Positions 8,873 through 18,138 of a DNA stretch of 64,000 bases are shown here, one piece after another. Each line of letters begins with the position of its first letter. Within the stretch, counting starts at the first letter, position 1. The notes below the pieces were generated by a model. That model ran no database searches. It saw only the letters and a program-made list of their open reading frames with translations, and was not told the origin of the DNA. Source of the DNA: Sporosarcina cascadiensis. GTDB taxonomy: Bacteria > Bacillota > Bacilli > Bacillales_A > Planococcaceae. Location of the stretch: NCBI RefSeq assembly GCF_009650995.1, contig NZ_WHVV01000007.1, forward strand, positions 100,953-164,952. Reading direction: 5' to 3'. The translations under genes were made by a program, and so were the position numbers.

Positions 8873-8908
8873 TCGCAAGTTGATTGTAAAATCGGCTTGC
8901 GATTTTTT
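8873..8908 (+). terminator. Terminator after aspA
   Basis: Arms TCGCAAG (8873-8879) and CTTGCGA (8896-8902) are followed by six T. It closes the catabolic transcript before the marR promoter. Confidence 0.65.
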
Positions 8909-8950
8909 GAGAAGTACTTTAAATACAAGTTTTATAGTTGACTTTATTTA

Positions 8951-8991
8951 GTTCACCCCCTAAACTAATACTATTAGTTTAGGGGGTGGAC
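8951..8991. promoter_or_regulatory. Palindromic MarR operator overlapping the ribosome binding site
   Basis: Two perfect 17-base arms, CACCCCCTAAACTAATA (8954-8970) and its complement (8972-8988), surround a single C, and partial symmetry continues to 8951/8991. The right arm contains the AGGGGGTGG that is the ribosome binding site of the TTG-started marR gene. It is the expected kind of site for autorepression by a MarR dimer. In RNA it would fold into a hairpin that hides the ribosome binding site. Confidence 0.8.
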
Positions 8992-8995
8992 TATT

Positions 8996-9442
8996 TTGAA
9001 AGAGCAGCTACAAGAGGCAGTGGATTTATTTGAGGAAGTGATCATTTACGGCACAGAACATGTGGTCAAGAACCTCAATGTACCGATATGGAAAGAATAT
9101 TCACCGGAACAAATACAAGTTCTGAAAATTCTCTCAGCCTATGGCAATCTATCAAGCGGCAAGCTGGCGGAAATACAGGGCGTGCATAAAAGTGCCATTT
9201 CCACACGGCTGAAAAAACTGGCGGACAAAGAGCTGGTGCAATCGGAAAAAGATCCGAATGACCAGCGCAGCAATCGGATTTCATTGACGGCAAAGGGGCG
9301 TGAAATTCTCGCAACCTCTAACGAAGCCATCTATGAAAATATTGAAAGCATATTCAAAGACCGTATTGATGAGCAGGAGCTGGAACAATTTATCGAGACA
9401 TTCCGCAAGCTCAAAACGATTTTATTAATGAAGGAGATGTAA
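8996..9442 (+). CDS. MarR-family transcriptional regulator
   Basis: The 148-residue protein has the MarR winged helix: SPEQIQVLKILSAYGNLSSGKLAEIQGVHKSAISTRLKKLADKELV, followed by the wing SEKDPNDQRSNRISLT and a C-terminal dimerisation helix. Translation starts at TTG (8996), 6-7 bases after AGGGGGTGG. It overlaps nothing and ends 3 bases before an MMPL exporter gene, so it most likely represses its own operon through the palindrome at 8951-8991 and is released by a toxic ligand of the pump. Confidence 0.9.
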   Translation: MKEQLQEAVDLFEEVIIYGTEHVVKNLNVPIWKEYSPEQIQVLKILSAYGNLSSGKLAEIQGVHKSAISTRLKKLADKELVQSEKDPNDQRSNRISLTAKGREILATSNEAIYENIESIFKDRIDEQELEQFIETFRKLKTILLMKEM

Positions 9443-9445
9443 CGT

Positions 9446-12091
9446 TTGAAAACCGTCTTGAAATTAAAGTGGCCGATCGCAATCGGTCTGATCGTATTAA
9501 CGGCTGTGCTATTTTTGCTCGCACCTGATCTGGCAAAGCAGGCCGAGGATGCAGGCTCATTCCAGCTGCTGGACTCAGCGGATTCCCAAAAAGCAGCAAA
9601 AATGCTGGAAGAAGCAGGGGAAGCTGAAGAAACTATTTCCCTAGTCTATCCGCTGGAAAAAGCGGCGGACGAGGCAAAGCAGAAAGAAATTTCCGCAACG
9701 GCAAAAGAAATAAAAGAGCTCAGCGGAATTGTCACGGATGTTCTCGATCCGTTTGAGAGTGAAGAAATGCAAAACCAGCTGGTCTCTGAGGATAAAAAAA
9801 CAGTGCTGCTGCCGATTACAGTTGACGGCACGCAGGATGAGATTATAGCACTGGCAAAACAAATTAAAAAAGAAGTGCTGCCTCAGGATGAAACCATTTA
9901 CATGACTGGTGAAGCAATCATCAATGATGACGTCAACGAAAGTGCGCAAGAAGGACTGAAAAAGACCGAAGTCATTACAGTCGTATTGATTTTTGCTTTA
10001 TTGCTGATTGTCTTCCGTTCGATTGTCACGCCTTTCGTTCCGTTGCTCGCAGTCGGAATCACGTATTTGCTCAGTCAGTCACTTGTGGCATTTTTCATTG
10101 ACTGGTTCGGATTCCCGGTATCGAATTACACCCAGATTTTCCTTGTGGCGATTTTATTCGGATTAGGAACGGATTACTGTATTTTGCTGTTAAGCCGTTA
10201 TAAAGAAGAATTGCTTGCAGGGCATGAAGTGGAAGAAGCGATCATTAACACATACAAAACTGCCGGACGCACGCTGTTCATCAGTGCGCTTGCCGTCTTT
10301 ATCGGTTTTGCCGCAATCGGATTTGCGGATTTCCCGATCTTTAAATCTGCGGTAGCAGTTGCTGTGGGGATTGCGGTCCTGATGCTGATTCTCTACACAA
10401 TCGTTCCGCTGTTAATGGCACTGCTGAAAGATAAATTGTTCTGGCCGTCTAAAGGGGCCGCATCGCATAAAGACAGCAAGCTGTGGATTTCATTCAGTAA
10501 AGTTTCGGTCATGCGTCCGCTCGTTTCGATGCTGATCGTTGCGGTGATTACCATTCCGCTGTTATTGACATATGACAATGATCTGTCGTTCAATACGGTG
10601 GATGAAATTGACAGCAGCAAGGAATCGGTGAAAGGATTGAACCTCATTTCCGATGCATTCGGCGAAGGGGATTCATTGCCGGTTCAAGTATTGCTGAAGA
10701 AAGATTCACCAATCGTCAAAGAAGGCGATGTCACGTATCTGGAAGCCATCGCACGTGACCTGGAAAAAGTGGAAGGCGTCAAAAGTGTCCGCACAGTCAC
10801 ACGTCCGACCGGCGAATTGCTTGAAGATCTCTATGTGGATCATCAAATCGCACTAATGGCAGACGGTCTTGATGAAGCGACTGACGGACTGGGTGAAATC
10901 GGCAAAGGTCTGGGCAGTGTGGAAAATGGTTTGAATCAAATCACCGGACAGCTGCCAGCCGGCTCTGCGGGCGGGGACGGACTGCGCCAGGCGTCAAACG
11001 GCATTAAGCAGATTAACGGCCAGCTTGCGCAAATTGCAGGAGGACTGCAGCAAGGCATGCCGGCAGCACAGGCAGCCGGTGGACTGAACGCACTCAGCGC
11101 CGAACTCGGCAAAGTGGGCAATGGCATTGCAGGCGCTGCTTCGCAGATCGACCAGAGCGGTTCGCAGCTCGGAGCGCTCAGCGGCGGTCTGAAGGAACTG
11201 GCGGGCGGCGTCAAAGCAGCCAATGAAGGATTGACTGAAGTCGGCGACGGCTTAAACGAATTATCTGTGATGCTGAATGATATGGGCGATACGAAAAGTG
11301 TCCGCGACACAGGATTATTTATTCCTGCAGGCACGCTTGAAAATGAAGAGTTCAAGCCGGTGATCGACCGTTATACATTCGACGGTGAAAAAGGTATTTT
11401 GATGGAAGTTATCCTGAAGGAAAATCCGTATTCACGTGAAGCGATTTCCACGGTGCATGCTATTAAAGAACAAGTTAAACGTTCTGTCATTGACACGCCG
11501 TTTGAGGATGCGGAACTTGCATTCAGCGGGATCTCCAGCATGAACTCCGACTTGAATGATATTTCATCTGCGGATTTTACGCGCACGGTTACGATTATGC
11601 TGGTCGGTTTGTTCATCGTGCTGTTTGTTTTATTCCGTTCAGCGATCATGCCGCTGTATATGATCGGATCACTGCTGCTGACATATTATACAGCTGTTTC
11701 GATCACCGAGCTGATTTTCGTCAATGGCCTTGGCTATGACGGCATCAGCTGGGCCGTTCCGTTCTTCGGATTCATCATGCTCATCGCGCTCGGCGTCGAT
11801 TATTCGATCTTCCTGCTCGACCGATTCCGTGAAGAGAGCATCGGCGGCTTGAAAGTCAAAGAGGCTTTGATTCATTCGATGGCGAAAATGGGTACGGTCA
11901 TTATTACAGCTGCTGTAATTCTGGCGGGTACATTCGGGGCTATGATGCCTTCAGGCGTACTCAGTCTGGTTCAGATTGCAACCATTGTTATTTCTGGATT
12001 ATTGCTGTACGGATTGATTATCCTGCCGTTGCTAATCCCTGCCATAACAGTTTCATTTGGCCGGGGTGTCTGGTGGCCGTTCAGAGGATAA
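9446..12091 (+). CDS. MMPL/RND-family exporter (YdfJ/YdgH type)
   Basis: The 881-residue membrane protein is built as two homologous halves. Each half has one N-terminal transmembrane helix, a large external domain and five further helices (around residues 175-330 and 705-875). LFGLGTDYCILLLSRYKEE and ALGVDYSIFLLDRFREE are the paired MMPL signatures with the proton-relay Asp-Tyr. The second external domain contains a Gly/Ala-rich amphipathic stretch (about residues 475-610) with repeated LGELAGGL-like units, typical of Gram-positive MMPL proteins. It probably exports a hydrophobic or lipid-like compound. Start TTG behind AAGGAGATG; cotranscribed with the MarR gene. Confidence 0.88.
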   Translation: MKTVLKLKWPIAIGLIVLTAVLFLLAPDLAKQAEDAGSFQLLDSADSQKAAKMLEEAGEAEETISLVYPLEKAADEAKQKEISATAKEIKELSGIVTDVLDPFESEEMQNQLVSEDKKTVLLPITVDGTQDEIIALAKQIKKEVLPQDETIYMTGEAIINDDVNESAQEGLKKTEVITVVLIFALLLIVFRSIVTPFVPLLAVGITYLLSQSLVAFFIDWFGFPVSNYTQIFLVAILFGLGTDYCILLLSRYKEELLAGHEVEEAIINTYKTAGRTLFISALAVFIGFAAIGFADFPIFKSAVAVAVGIAVLMLILYTIVPLLMALLKDKLFWPSKGAASHKDSKLWISFSKVSVMRPLVSMLIVAVITIPLLLTYDNDLSFNTVDEIDSSKESVKGLNLISDAFGEGDSLPVQVLLKKDSPIVKEGDVTYLEAIARDLEKVEGVKSVRTVTRPTGELLEDLYVDHQIALMADGLDEATDGLGEIGKGLGSVENGLNQITGQLPAGSAGGDGLRQASNGIKQINGQLAQIAGGLQQGMPAAQAAGGLNALSAELGKVGNGIAGAASQIDQSGSQLGALSGGLKELAGGVKAANEGLTEVGDGLNELSVMLNDMGDTKSVRDTGLFIPAGTLENEEFKPVIDRYTFDGEKGILMEVILKENPYSREAISTVHAIKEQVKRSVIDTPFEDAELAFSGISSMNSDLNDISSADFTRTVTIMLVGLFIVLFVLFRSAIMPLYMIGSLLLTYYTAVSITELIFVNGLGYDGISWAVPFFGFIMLIALGVDYSIFLLDRFREESIGGLKVKEALIHSMAKMGTVIITAAVILAGTFGAMMPSGVLSLVQIATIVISGLLLYGLIILPLLIPAITVSFGRGVWWPFRG

Positions 12092-12108
12092 TATAATAAA
12101 GAATAAAT

Positions 12109-12143
12109 CAGGCCGTCCGGAAAAATACCGGGCGGCCTGTTTG
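12109..12143. terminator. Terminator between the convergent MMPL and ku genes
   Basis: CAGGCCGTCCGG (12109-12120) pairs with CCGGGCGGCCTG (12128-12139), with one G-U pair, followed by a T-rich stretch. It lies exactly between the two convergent stops. Confidence 0.65.
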
Positions 12144-12965
12144 TTATGCTCTTTTCTTCGCGGGAGTTCGTTTCCGGGGAGCCGGTTTTTTCTGTGTTCT
12201 ATCCAATGAAGCCTGTAAAGCCGCCATCAAATCTGTGACGTTTGAAGGCGCCGCCGGTTTTTCGCTAGCAGAAACGGTATCTTTCCCCGACTTCTTTGCT
12301 TCAATGAGTTCCATTAAGGCTGTCCGGTAATCATCTGTATATTTAGCAGGTTCAAATGTCGTTGTCAGCTGGTCCACCAGCAATAAAGCCGTATCCAGTT
12401 CTTTTTTTACGACCAGATCCTCACCGGGAATATTAGGTACATCCCCGATACTCCGGACCTCATCGGGAAAATGAATCGTTTCCATCAGCAGTGAATCCTG
12501 ATAGACACGTACGACTGCCAATTGTTCTTTGGATCGGATGATGATTTTAGCGACGCCGATCTTTCCGGATTCTTTCAAAGCTTTTCTAAGCAGGGCATAG
12601 GCTTTTCCACCATTGGCATCGGGTGCCATGAAATAGCTCTTTTCAAAATAAATGGGATCGATTTCTTCCAGCTTGACGAAGTCTACGATTTCCACCGCTT
12701 TATCTTCATTTTCCTTCTTTAGTTTTTCCAGCTCTTCTTCATCCAAGACAACAAATTTATTCTTTGAGTATTCATACGCCTTGACCAGTTCCTCCCCTTT
12801 AACTTCTTTTCCACAGATGGGGCATACTTTTTTATAGTTAATGGGAGAGTGGCATTCTTTATGCAGCTGGCGTAGTTTGATGTCGTTATTTTCGGTGGCG
12901 GCATGCAATTTAATCGGGATATTGACCAAACCGAAGCTGATGCTGCCTTTCCAAATGGTGTGCAT
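12144..12965 (-). CDS. ku: Non-homologous end-joining protein Ku
   Basis: The 273-residue protein starts MHTIWKGSISFGLVNIPIKL, the hallmark of bacterial Ku, and contains CPICGKEVKGEELVKAYEY and the ring-forming beta-barrel region. Its C terminus is short and basic (KKPAPRKRTPAKKRA), the usual DNA-contact/LigD-contact tail. The homodimer threads onto DNA ends and recruits LigD. An upstream in-frame TTG exists, but AAGGAGG is spaced 8 bases from the ATG at 12965. It is divergent from ligD with a gap of 76 bases. Confidence 0.93.
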   Translation of the reverse strand: MHTIWKGSISFGLVNIPIKLHAATENNDIKLRQLHKECHSPINYKKVCPICGKEVKGEELVKAYEYSKNKFVVLDEEELEKLKKENEDKAVEIVDFVKLEEIDPIYFEKSYFMAPDANGGKAYALLRKALKESGKIGVAKIIIRSKEQLAVVRVYQDSLLMETIHFPDEVRSIGDVPNIPGEDLVVKKELDTALLLVDQLTTTFEPAKYTDDYRTALMELIEAKKSGKDTVSASEKPAAPSNVTDLMAALQASLDRTQKKPAPRKRTPAKKRA

Positions 12966-12999
12966 GACGATAACCTCCTTCAAATGAAATCTTTCCGGG

Positions 13000-13028
13000 T
13001 AGTATGCGAAATTCAGTTCATCCTATAC
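13000..13028 (-). promoter_or_regulatory. Possible sigma-G promoter for ku
   Basis: On the minus strand GTATA, 17 bases, then CATACTA matches the forespore sigma-G consensus (GHATR, 17-18, CATWHTA). It lies 35 bases upstream of the ku start codon. B. subtilis Ku and LigD are forespore-expressed, so the match is plausible, but it is a short motif found by eye. Confidence 0.4.
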
Positions 13029-13041
13029 ATGAATGGAGTGA

Positions 13042-14886
13042 GTGGATTTGAAGCCTATGCTGATGACAGAAACTGCAGAATTACCCGAAGACGGCGATTG
13101 GTCGTTTGAAGTGAAATATGACGGATTTCGCTGTCTTCTTTATTGGACGGAGACAGAAGTCTTTTTATACAGTCGAAATGAACGGCTGCTGAATGACTGC
13201 TTTCCCGAGATCATAGAGTTTTGTGAAGCGAAACTTGAACACGTCTCCGTTCATTTGCCGCTGCTCCTCGATGGAGAGATTGTTCATTTGCTGAATGATT
13301 ACAGAAGTGAATTTCACGCAGTGCAAACGAGAGGAAGAATGCGCAGCGAGAAAGTGATCCAGCAGCATGTCCAAACATTTCCTTGTGAGTATATTGCATT
13401 CGATTTACTGAAACATGCAGGAAAAGAGATAACGGGGAAAACATATGAACAGCGTAAAGAGAAGCTGAAAAAGCTTTTTACGCAGCTGGAACTCCCGGTG
13501 AAAGTGAAATACAGGCATCCTGCAAAGGTGCAGGCGGCTGAGGTGTTTGAAGAGGCGGCACCATGTTGGGACCGGGTTCTTTTGGCAAATGGAGAAGGTG
13601 TAATTGCGAAAAAAAGAAGCAGTGAATGGCTGGAAGGAAAACGTACGGAAAACTGGCTGAAGTATAAAAATTGGCGGAAAGTTCATGTGGTGCTTACATC
13701 ATTTGATAAGGAAAACGGTTTTTTTACCGGCGCAGTTTATCGTGAGGATCAGCTAGCCGAAGTGGTCACGTTCCGCCACGGTTTATCGGGGGACGAAGAG
13801 GGCATTCTCCAAACCTTTTTTTATGAGAATGGAAAAAGATTGAGCGGAAGTTCCCGGTGGATAGTGAAGCCTTCTGTCTGTGCAGTCATCCATTGCATCG
13901 ATTTTGACGGAAAACATCTGCGAGAGCCCCGTTTTGATTCCTTCGCTTTGGATGTGCATGCGGAACAGTGTACATGGCAGCGAATGTACCGTGAGCTCTA
14001 TCCGCTGCCGCCTAATATCGAGGTAACGCATCCTGAAAAGTGTCTATGGAAGAAACCGGGGATAAAAAAAGAAGATTACTTATTGTATCTTCAGCTGGCT
14101 GCGCCGTATCTTCTGCCGTTTTTACAAGACCGGCTGCTGACTGTCATTCGATATCCGCATGGAACGGTTTCGGAAGAGCGTTTCTTTCAGAAGAATGCTC
14201 CGGATTACACGCCGGCATTTGTCCGTACAGTTCAGAATGAAGGGATTGATTACATTGTATGCGACACGATCGAGACATTGCTGTGGCTCGGCAATCAGCT
14301 GGCTTTGGAATTTCATATCCCGTTCCAGACCGTCCGGACGGCGAATCCGACAGAAATCGTTTTTGATTTAGACCCGCCTTCGGTTGAATACTTTTCATTG
14401 GCAGTGGAAGCGGCAGTGCAGATGAAAGCTATTTTCGACCAATTTCAATTACAGGCATTTGTCAAAACCTCGGGAAATAAAGGGCTCCAGCTGTATATTC
14501 CCTTACCGTATGATCAGTTCAGCTATGAGGATACACGCGTGTTTACGAAATTCGTTTGTGATTTTCTGTGCGAGCAGGAGCCGCAATGGTTCACAACGGA
14601 GCGGCTGAAGAAAAACAGAGGAACAAAATTGTATTTAGATTATGTGCAGCATCAGGAAGGCAAAACGATTATCGCGCCTTACTCACCGCGCGGAAATACG
14701 GACGCATTGGTTGCGACCCCACTGGATTGGAGCGAAGTCACTCAGTCGCTACAGCCAAGTATGTTTTCCATATACTCTGTATTAGAGCGGCTGGAGACAA
14801 CTGGTGATTTGTTCAGGAATTTCAGTGAAGCGGGGGAGAAGCAGCCGTTTCAAGACGTGTTAAACAACTTAAAAGGGTTGATGTGA
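13042..14886 (+). CDS. ligD: Multifunctional DNA ligase/polymerase LigD (ligase-polymerase architecture)
   Basis: The 614-residue protein is an ATP-dependent DNA ligase fused to a primase-like polymerase, in the order found in Bacillus. The ligase lysine is Lys25 in EVKYDGFRC, with DGEIV and EGVIAKK as further nucleotidyltransferase motifs and WLKYKNW as the conserved end of the adenylation domain. The polymerase half has VIRYPHG, FFQKNAP, the metal-binding DLDPPS near residue 441 and SGNKGLQLYIPL. There is no phosphoesterase domain. It repairs double-strand breaks with Ku. The start is GTG 13042 or TTG 13048; the GGAGTG spacing does not decide. Confidence 0.92.
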   Translation: MDLKPMLMTETAELPEDGDWSFEVKYDGFRCLLYWTETEVFLYSRNERLLNDCFPEIIEFCEAKLEHVSVHLPLLLDGEIVHLLNDYRSEFHAVQTRGRMRSEKVIQQHVQTFPCEYIAFDLLKHAGKEITGKTYEQRKEKLKKLFTQLELPVKVKYRHPAKVQAAEVFEEAAPCWDRVLLANGEGVIAKKRSSEWLEGKRTENWLKYKNWRKVHVVLTSFDKENGFFTGAVYREDQLAEVVTFRHGLSGDEEGILQTFFYENGKRLSGSSRWIVKPSVCAVIHCIDFDGKHLREPRFDSFALDVHAEQCTWQRMYRELYPLPPNIEVTHPEKCLWKKPGIKKEDYLLYLQLAAPYLLPFLQDRLLTVIRYPHGTVSEERFFQKNAPDYTPAFVRTVQNEGIDYIVCDTIETLLWLGNQLALEFHIPFQTVRTANPTEIVFDLDPPSVEYFSLAVEAAVQMKAIFDQFQLQAFVKTSGNKGLQLYIPLPYDQFSYEDTRVFTKFVCDFLCEQEPQWFTTERLKKNRGTKLYLDYVQHQEGKTIIAPYSPRGNTDALVATPLDWSEVTQSLQPSMFSIYSVLERLETTGDLFRNFSEAGEKQPFQDVLNNLKGLM

Positions 14887-15068
14887 AGAGGGATTCTGCA
14901 AAATGAAAGGGGTCTGACGGGAAGCTTGCCGGGACAGTTCCTTCTTTATTCGGCGATGATCATAAAACATCCGCTTATTTATGCTCATAGACGCTTTTGA
15001 TGCCTGTATGTTTTCTATCATTCGGCAAAGGGTAGATAACTAATAAACAAATAGGCAGGGGACAATGA

Positions 15069-16268
15069 ATGATGAAACTGCATATGGGGTCTTTATATTG
15101 GGAGTCGACATTTGAACGCACAGACTATGAAAACAATGAAAAAAAAGAAGTGTACGATGTAGCAATCATCGGAGGCGGCATGTCAGGAGCTCTTTGTTCC
15201 TATGTGCTGTCGCAAGAAGAGTATTCGATAGTTTTATTGGAACAGGAAAGGATCGGATCCGGCAGCACCGCGGCAAATACCGGTTTGCTGCAATTTTCCA
15301 ATGATATTATGCTCCATGAATTGATCGGGCAGATTGGAGAAGAACAGGCTGTGGAGTTTTACCGGTCATGTAAACGTGCGCTTGAACAGCTGCAGAGTAC
15401 GGCGGAGCATATGCCGTTTGATGTGCAGTTCCACACGCGTCAAAGTCTCTATTATGCCAGTACGGAAGCAGACGTACCGAAATTGCGCCGGGAATATGAG
15501 GCGCTCAGGAAGCATGGTTTTCCAGTCGAGTTTTGGGAGCGGGAAGATATTGAATCTCATTTTTCATTCTCCAAGCCGGCTGCTATTGTGACGAAAGGCG
15601 ATGCGGAAGTAAACCCTCTCCGTTTATGCGCGGGAGCTGTCCAGTATGCTTATGAAAAAGGCATGCATGTCTGGGAACAGACAGAAGTTTTAGAGATTCA
15701 GGAAGCGGATGAAAACACAATCGTGAAAACCACTGCAGGAGATTTTTATGCACGTACAGTTGTCGTCACGACAGGATATGCACCGGCGCCGGAAATGAAG
15801 ATTGAACAAAAAGATTTGAAAGTTACCTATGCTGTGGCAACCGAACCTTTTGAAGATCTTTCATTCTGGAAGGACCGCATGATGATCTGGGAAACTGAGC
15901 GCCCTTATTTATATATGCGGCTGACAGATGACCAGCGCATTGTGGCGGGAGGGCTCGATAAGGACACCGATCAGCTGCCGAAAACAGAGGAGCAGACAGC
16001 AGAGAAATTTAATGAATTAAGGCAAGAGCTGGAGAAACTTTTCCCTAATCATCCAATCAGGCTGGAGTATGAATGGACCGCATTATTCGGTGAATCGACC
16101 GATGAACTCCCGGTTGTCGGACATCATCCGGAAGAGCCACATGTTTATTATTTAATAGGCTTGGGGGGCAATGGGACGGTTTACAGTATGCTGGGCGCCC
16201 ATTTAATCCGTGATGAAATGAAAGGGAAACAAAATCCAAATGAACCTATATTGGAGCTGGAACGCTGA
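15069..16268 (+). CDS. FAD-dependent oxidoreductase of the DAO (glycine/D-amino acid oxidase) family
   Basis: A Rossmann motif (VAIIGGGMSGALCSYVL, about residues 30-46) is followed by GSGSTAANTGLLQ, where DAO enzymes bind FAD, and by a C-terminal DELPVVGHHP and GLGGNGTVYSMLGA that close the flavin site. The substrate of such YgaF/OrdL-like oxidases is an amino acid or amine and cannot be named here. The protein has 399 residues and no signal peptide. The gene stands alone between ligD and a strong terminator. The roughly 180 bases upstream hold no recognisable gene. Confidence 0.82.
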   Translation: MMKLHMGSLYWESTFERTDYENNEKKEVYDVAIIGGGMSGALCSYVLSQEEYSIVLLEQERIGSGSTAANTGLLQFSNDIMLHELIGQIGEEQAVEFYRSCKRALEQLQSTAEHMPFDVQFHTRQSLYYASTEADVPKLRREYEALRKHGFPVEFWEREDIESHFSFSKPAAIVTKGDAEVNPLRLCAGAVQYAYEKGMHVWEQTEVLEIQEADENTIVKTTAGDFYARTVVVTTGYAPAPEMKIEQKDLKVTYAVATEPFEDLSFWKDRMMIWETERPYLYMRLTDDQRIVAGGLDKDTDQLPKTEEQTAEKFNELRQELEKLFPNHPIRLEYEWTALFGESTDELPVVGHHPEEPHVYYLIGLGGNGTVYSMLGAHLIRDEMKGKQNPNEPILELER

Positions 16269-16270
16269 AA

Positions 16271-16312
16271 ACAGCAGGCCATGATGAATCTCATCATGGC
16301 CTGCTGTTTTTT
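16271..16312 (+). terminator. Strong terminator after the DAO-type oxidoreductase
   Basis: A 17-base-pair perfect stem (16271-16287 with 16291-16307) with a 3-base loop is followed by a T run. The next 250 bases up to dctS contain no gene and presumably hold its promoter. Confidence 0.85.
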
Positions 16313-16560
16313 CACAGACTAGTAGAATTGTTATTTACTTACAACATTACTCCGATTGTCGGGCAACATCAATATATATAGTCCAGTTACTCTAGATAAT
16401 TATATCTTTTTGTCGAATTATATAAGTATATTGTAGGAGGGTGAAAACAATATAACGACACCTGCTTTTCAACGAGGATACAATTTTGCTTATACAGCCT
16501 TCACAATGTTCTGTTAAAATAAAAGAAGATCAAAGCACACTGTGAGAGGAAGATCATCGA

Positions 16561-18138
16561 ATGAGCCGAATATCACTGCGAATGAAAATGTTCATTTTTT
16601 CATTTATTCTTGTATTCTTCTCCGTTGTGACGAGTGGAGTAATCATGATTCACAATATATCCGGGGCGTTTGAGAAAGAACTGGGGTCACGTGCTATTGC
16701 AATTGCACGCACTGTTGCTCAGCTGCCTGACATTAAGCAGGATATCGGAAAAGCGGACGGTGCATCCAGCATCCAGCCGATTGCTGAGCGTGTGAGACTG
16801 GCGACAGATGTCGATTATATAGTGGTATTTGACATGGATCGCATTCGTTATTCACATCCGTCCGAAAGCAAACTGGGTACCGTTTTTGAAGGCGGTGACG
16901 AGCAGGCTTCACTGTCAGAACATGAGTATGTCTCAAAAGCCCAAGGAGTAATGGGGTTTGCGATTCGTGCTTTTGTTCCTGTCATGGATCAAGAAGGGGT
17001 AAAACAAATCGGGGTGGTTTCGGTAGGGATACTTTCACCGACCTGGCAGAGTTTGTTGAATGATTATAAGAATGATATTTTGTTTTCATTGATGAGCGGA
17101 CTGCTGATCGGCCTGATTGGCTCTCTGTTCATTGCCAACCATCTGAAAAAGCAGACATTAAATATGGAGCCATATGAAATTTCACGCTTGGTGGAAGAGC
17201 GGTCGGCCATGATGCAGTCGATGGACATCGGTATACTGGCAACGGATGAACAGGAAAGGATTGTCTTTTTGAACCGGCTGGCACAGGAATACACCGGTCT
17301 GGAGAATGAAATGATTGCTGTCGAGGAGGCATTCCCAAATACATGGCTGACGAAGGATGCTTTGCGTAAAGAGGAAGAAGTCGCATATCGTCCGTTACTG
17401 CTGCATGGAAAGATGATGCTTGTGAGAATTTTTCCGATTATCGTCAATGACAGGCGTGCAGGTTCGTTAATTATGATGACTGGTCAGAAAGAAGCGCATT
17501 CATTGGCGGAGGAACTGACCGGAATCAAGTCACTCGTAGATTCCCTGCGCTCGCAAAACCACGAATATATGAACAAACTGCACAGCATCGCAGGTTTAAT
17601 ACAGCTGGACCGTTCTCAGGAAGCGCTAAAGCTGATCATTGATGAGACGTCTGATGAGCAGGAAGTGATGCAGTTTTTGAAGGAACGGATTGCAGACTAT
17701 TCCATTCTGGGGATACTCATCGGCAAGCGTTCCCGTGCAAAAGAGCTGGGGGTTTTATTTACCATTGATGACGAATCCTATTTATCGGAAGTGATGACCG
17801 GATTTTCAAGCGGGGATCTCGTGACGATACTCGGGAATTTAATCGATAACGCGATGGAAGCCTGCCTGCTGGAAGAGGAAAAGAACATTACTATTTTGAT
17901 AGAGGGAGATCGGGATTTCCTGTTTATTGAGATAGAAGACAGTGGCTGCGGATTGCCGGCTGAAGCGGAAAAGATGTTTGACTACGGATTCAGTATGAAA
18001 GGAAAAGAAGGCAGGGGAATCGGTTTGGCTTTAGTGAAACAAATCATGGATTCCAATAAAGGAACGATTTCTGCGCGTTCACAATCTGTTGCAGGATCGA
18101 TCATTACGTTGAAAGCGGGTGAACAAAATCATGGCTGA
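16561..18138 (+). CDS. dctS: DctS-like sensor histidine kinase (CitA/DcuS family)
   Basis: Two transmembrane helices (about 10-30 and 175-195) enclose an extracellular PAS-like sensor with VDYIVVFDMDRIRYSHP, typical of citrate/C4-dicarboxylate sensors. A cytoplasmic PAS follows (about 215-310), then the phosphoacceptor region SQNHEYMNKLHSIAGLIQL with His333, and an ATPase domain with NLIDNAMEA, DSGCGL and GRGIGLALV. The whole length resembles B. subtilis DctS. It would phosphorylate the overlapping response regulator in response to external C4-dicarboxylates or a related carboxylate and control the TRAP genes downstream. Confidence 0.9.
   Translation: MSRISLRMKMFIFSFILVFFSVVTSGVIMIHNISGAFEKELGSRAIAIARTVAQLPDIKQDIGKADGASSIQPIAERVRLATDVDYIVVFDMDRIRYSHPSESKLGTVFEGGDEQASLSEHEYVSKAQGVMGFAIRAFVPVMDQEGVKQIGVVSVGILSPTWQSLLNDYKNDILFSLMSGLLIGLIGSLFIANHLKKQTLNMEPYEISRLVEERSAMMQSMDIGILATDEQERIVFLNRLAQEYTGLENEMIAVEEAFPNTWLTKDALRKEEEVAYRPLLLHGKMMLVRIFPIIVNDRRAGSLIMMTGQKEAHSLAEELTGIKSLVDSLRSQNHEYMNKLHSIAGLIQLDRSQEALKLIIDETSDEQEVMQFLKERIADYSILGILIGKRSRAKELGVLFTIDDESYLSEVMTGFSSGDLVTILGNLIDNAMEACLLEEEKNITILIEGDRDFLFIEIEDSGCGLPAEAEKMFDYGFSMKGKEGRGIGLALVKQIMDSNKGTISARSQSVAGSIITLKAGEQNHG

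Noticed and set aside
10936..11355. 139-residue minus-strand open frame inside the MMPL gene
   Set aside because: It mirrors the GC-rich Gly/Ala repeat section of the exporter; codon composition and lack of a start signal show it to be a shadow.
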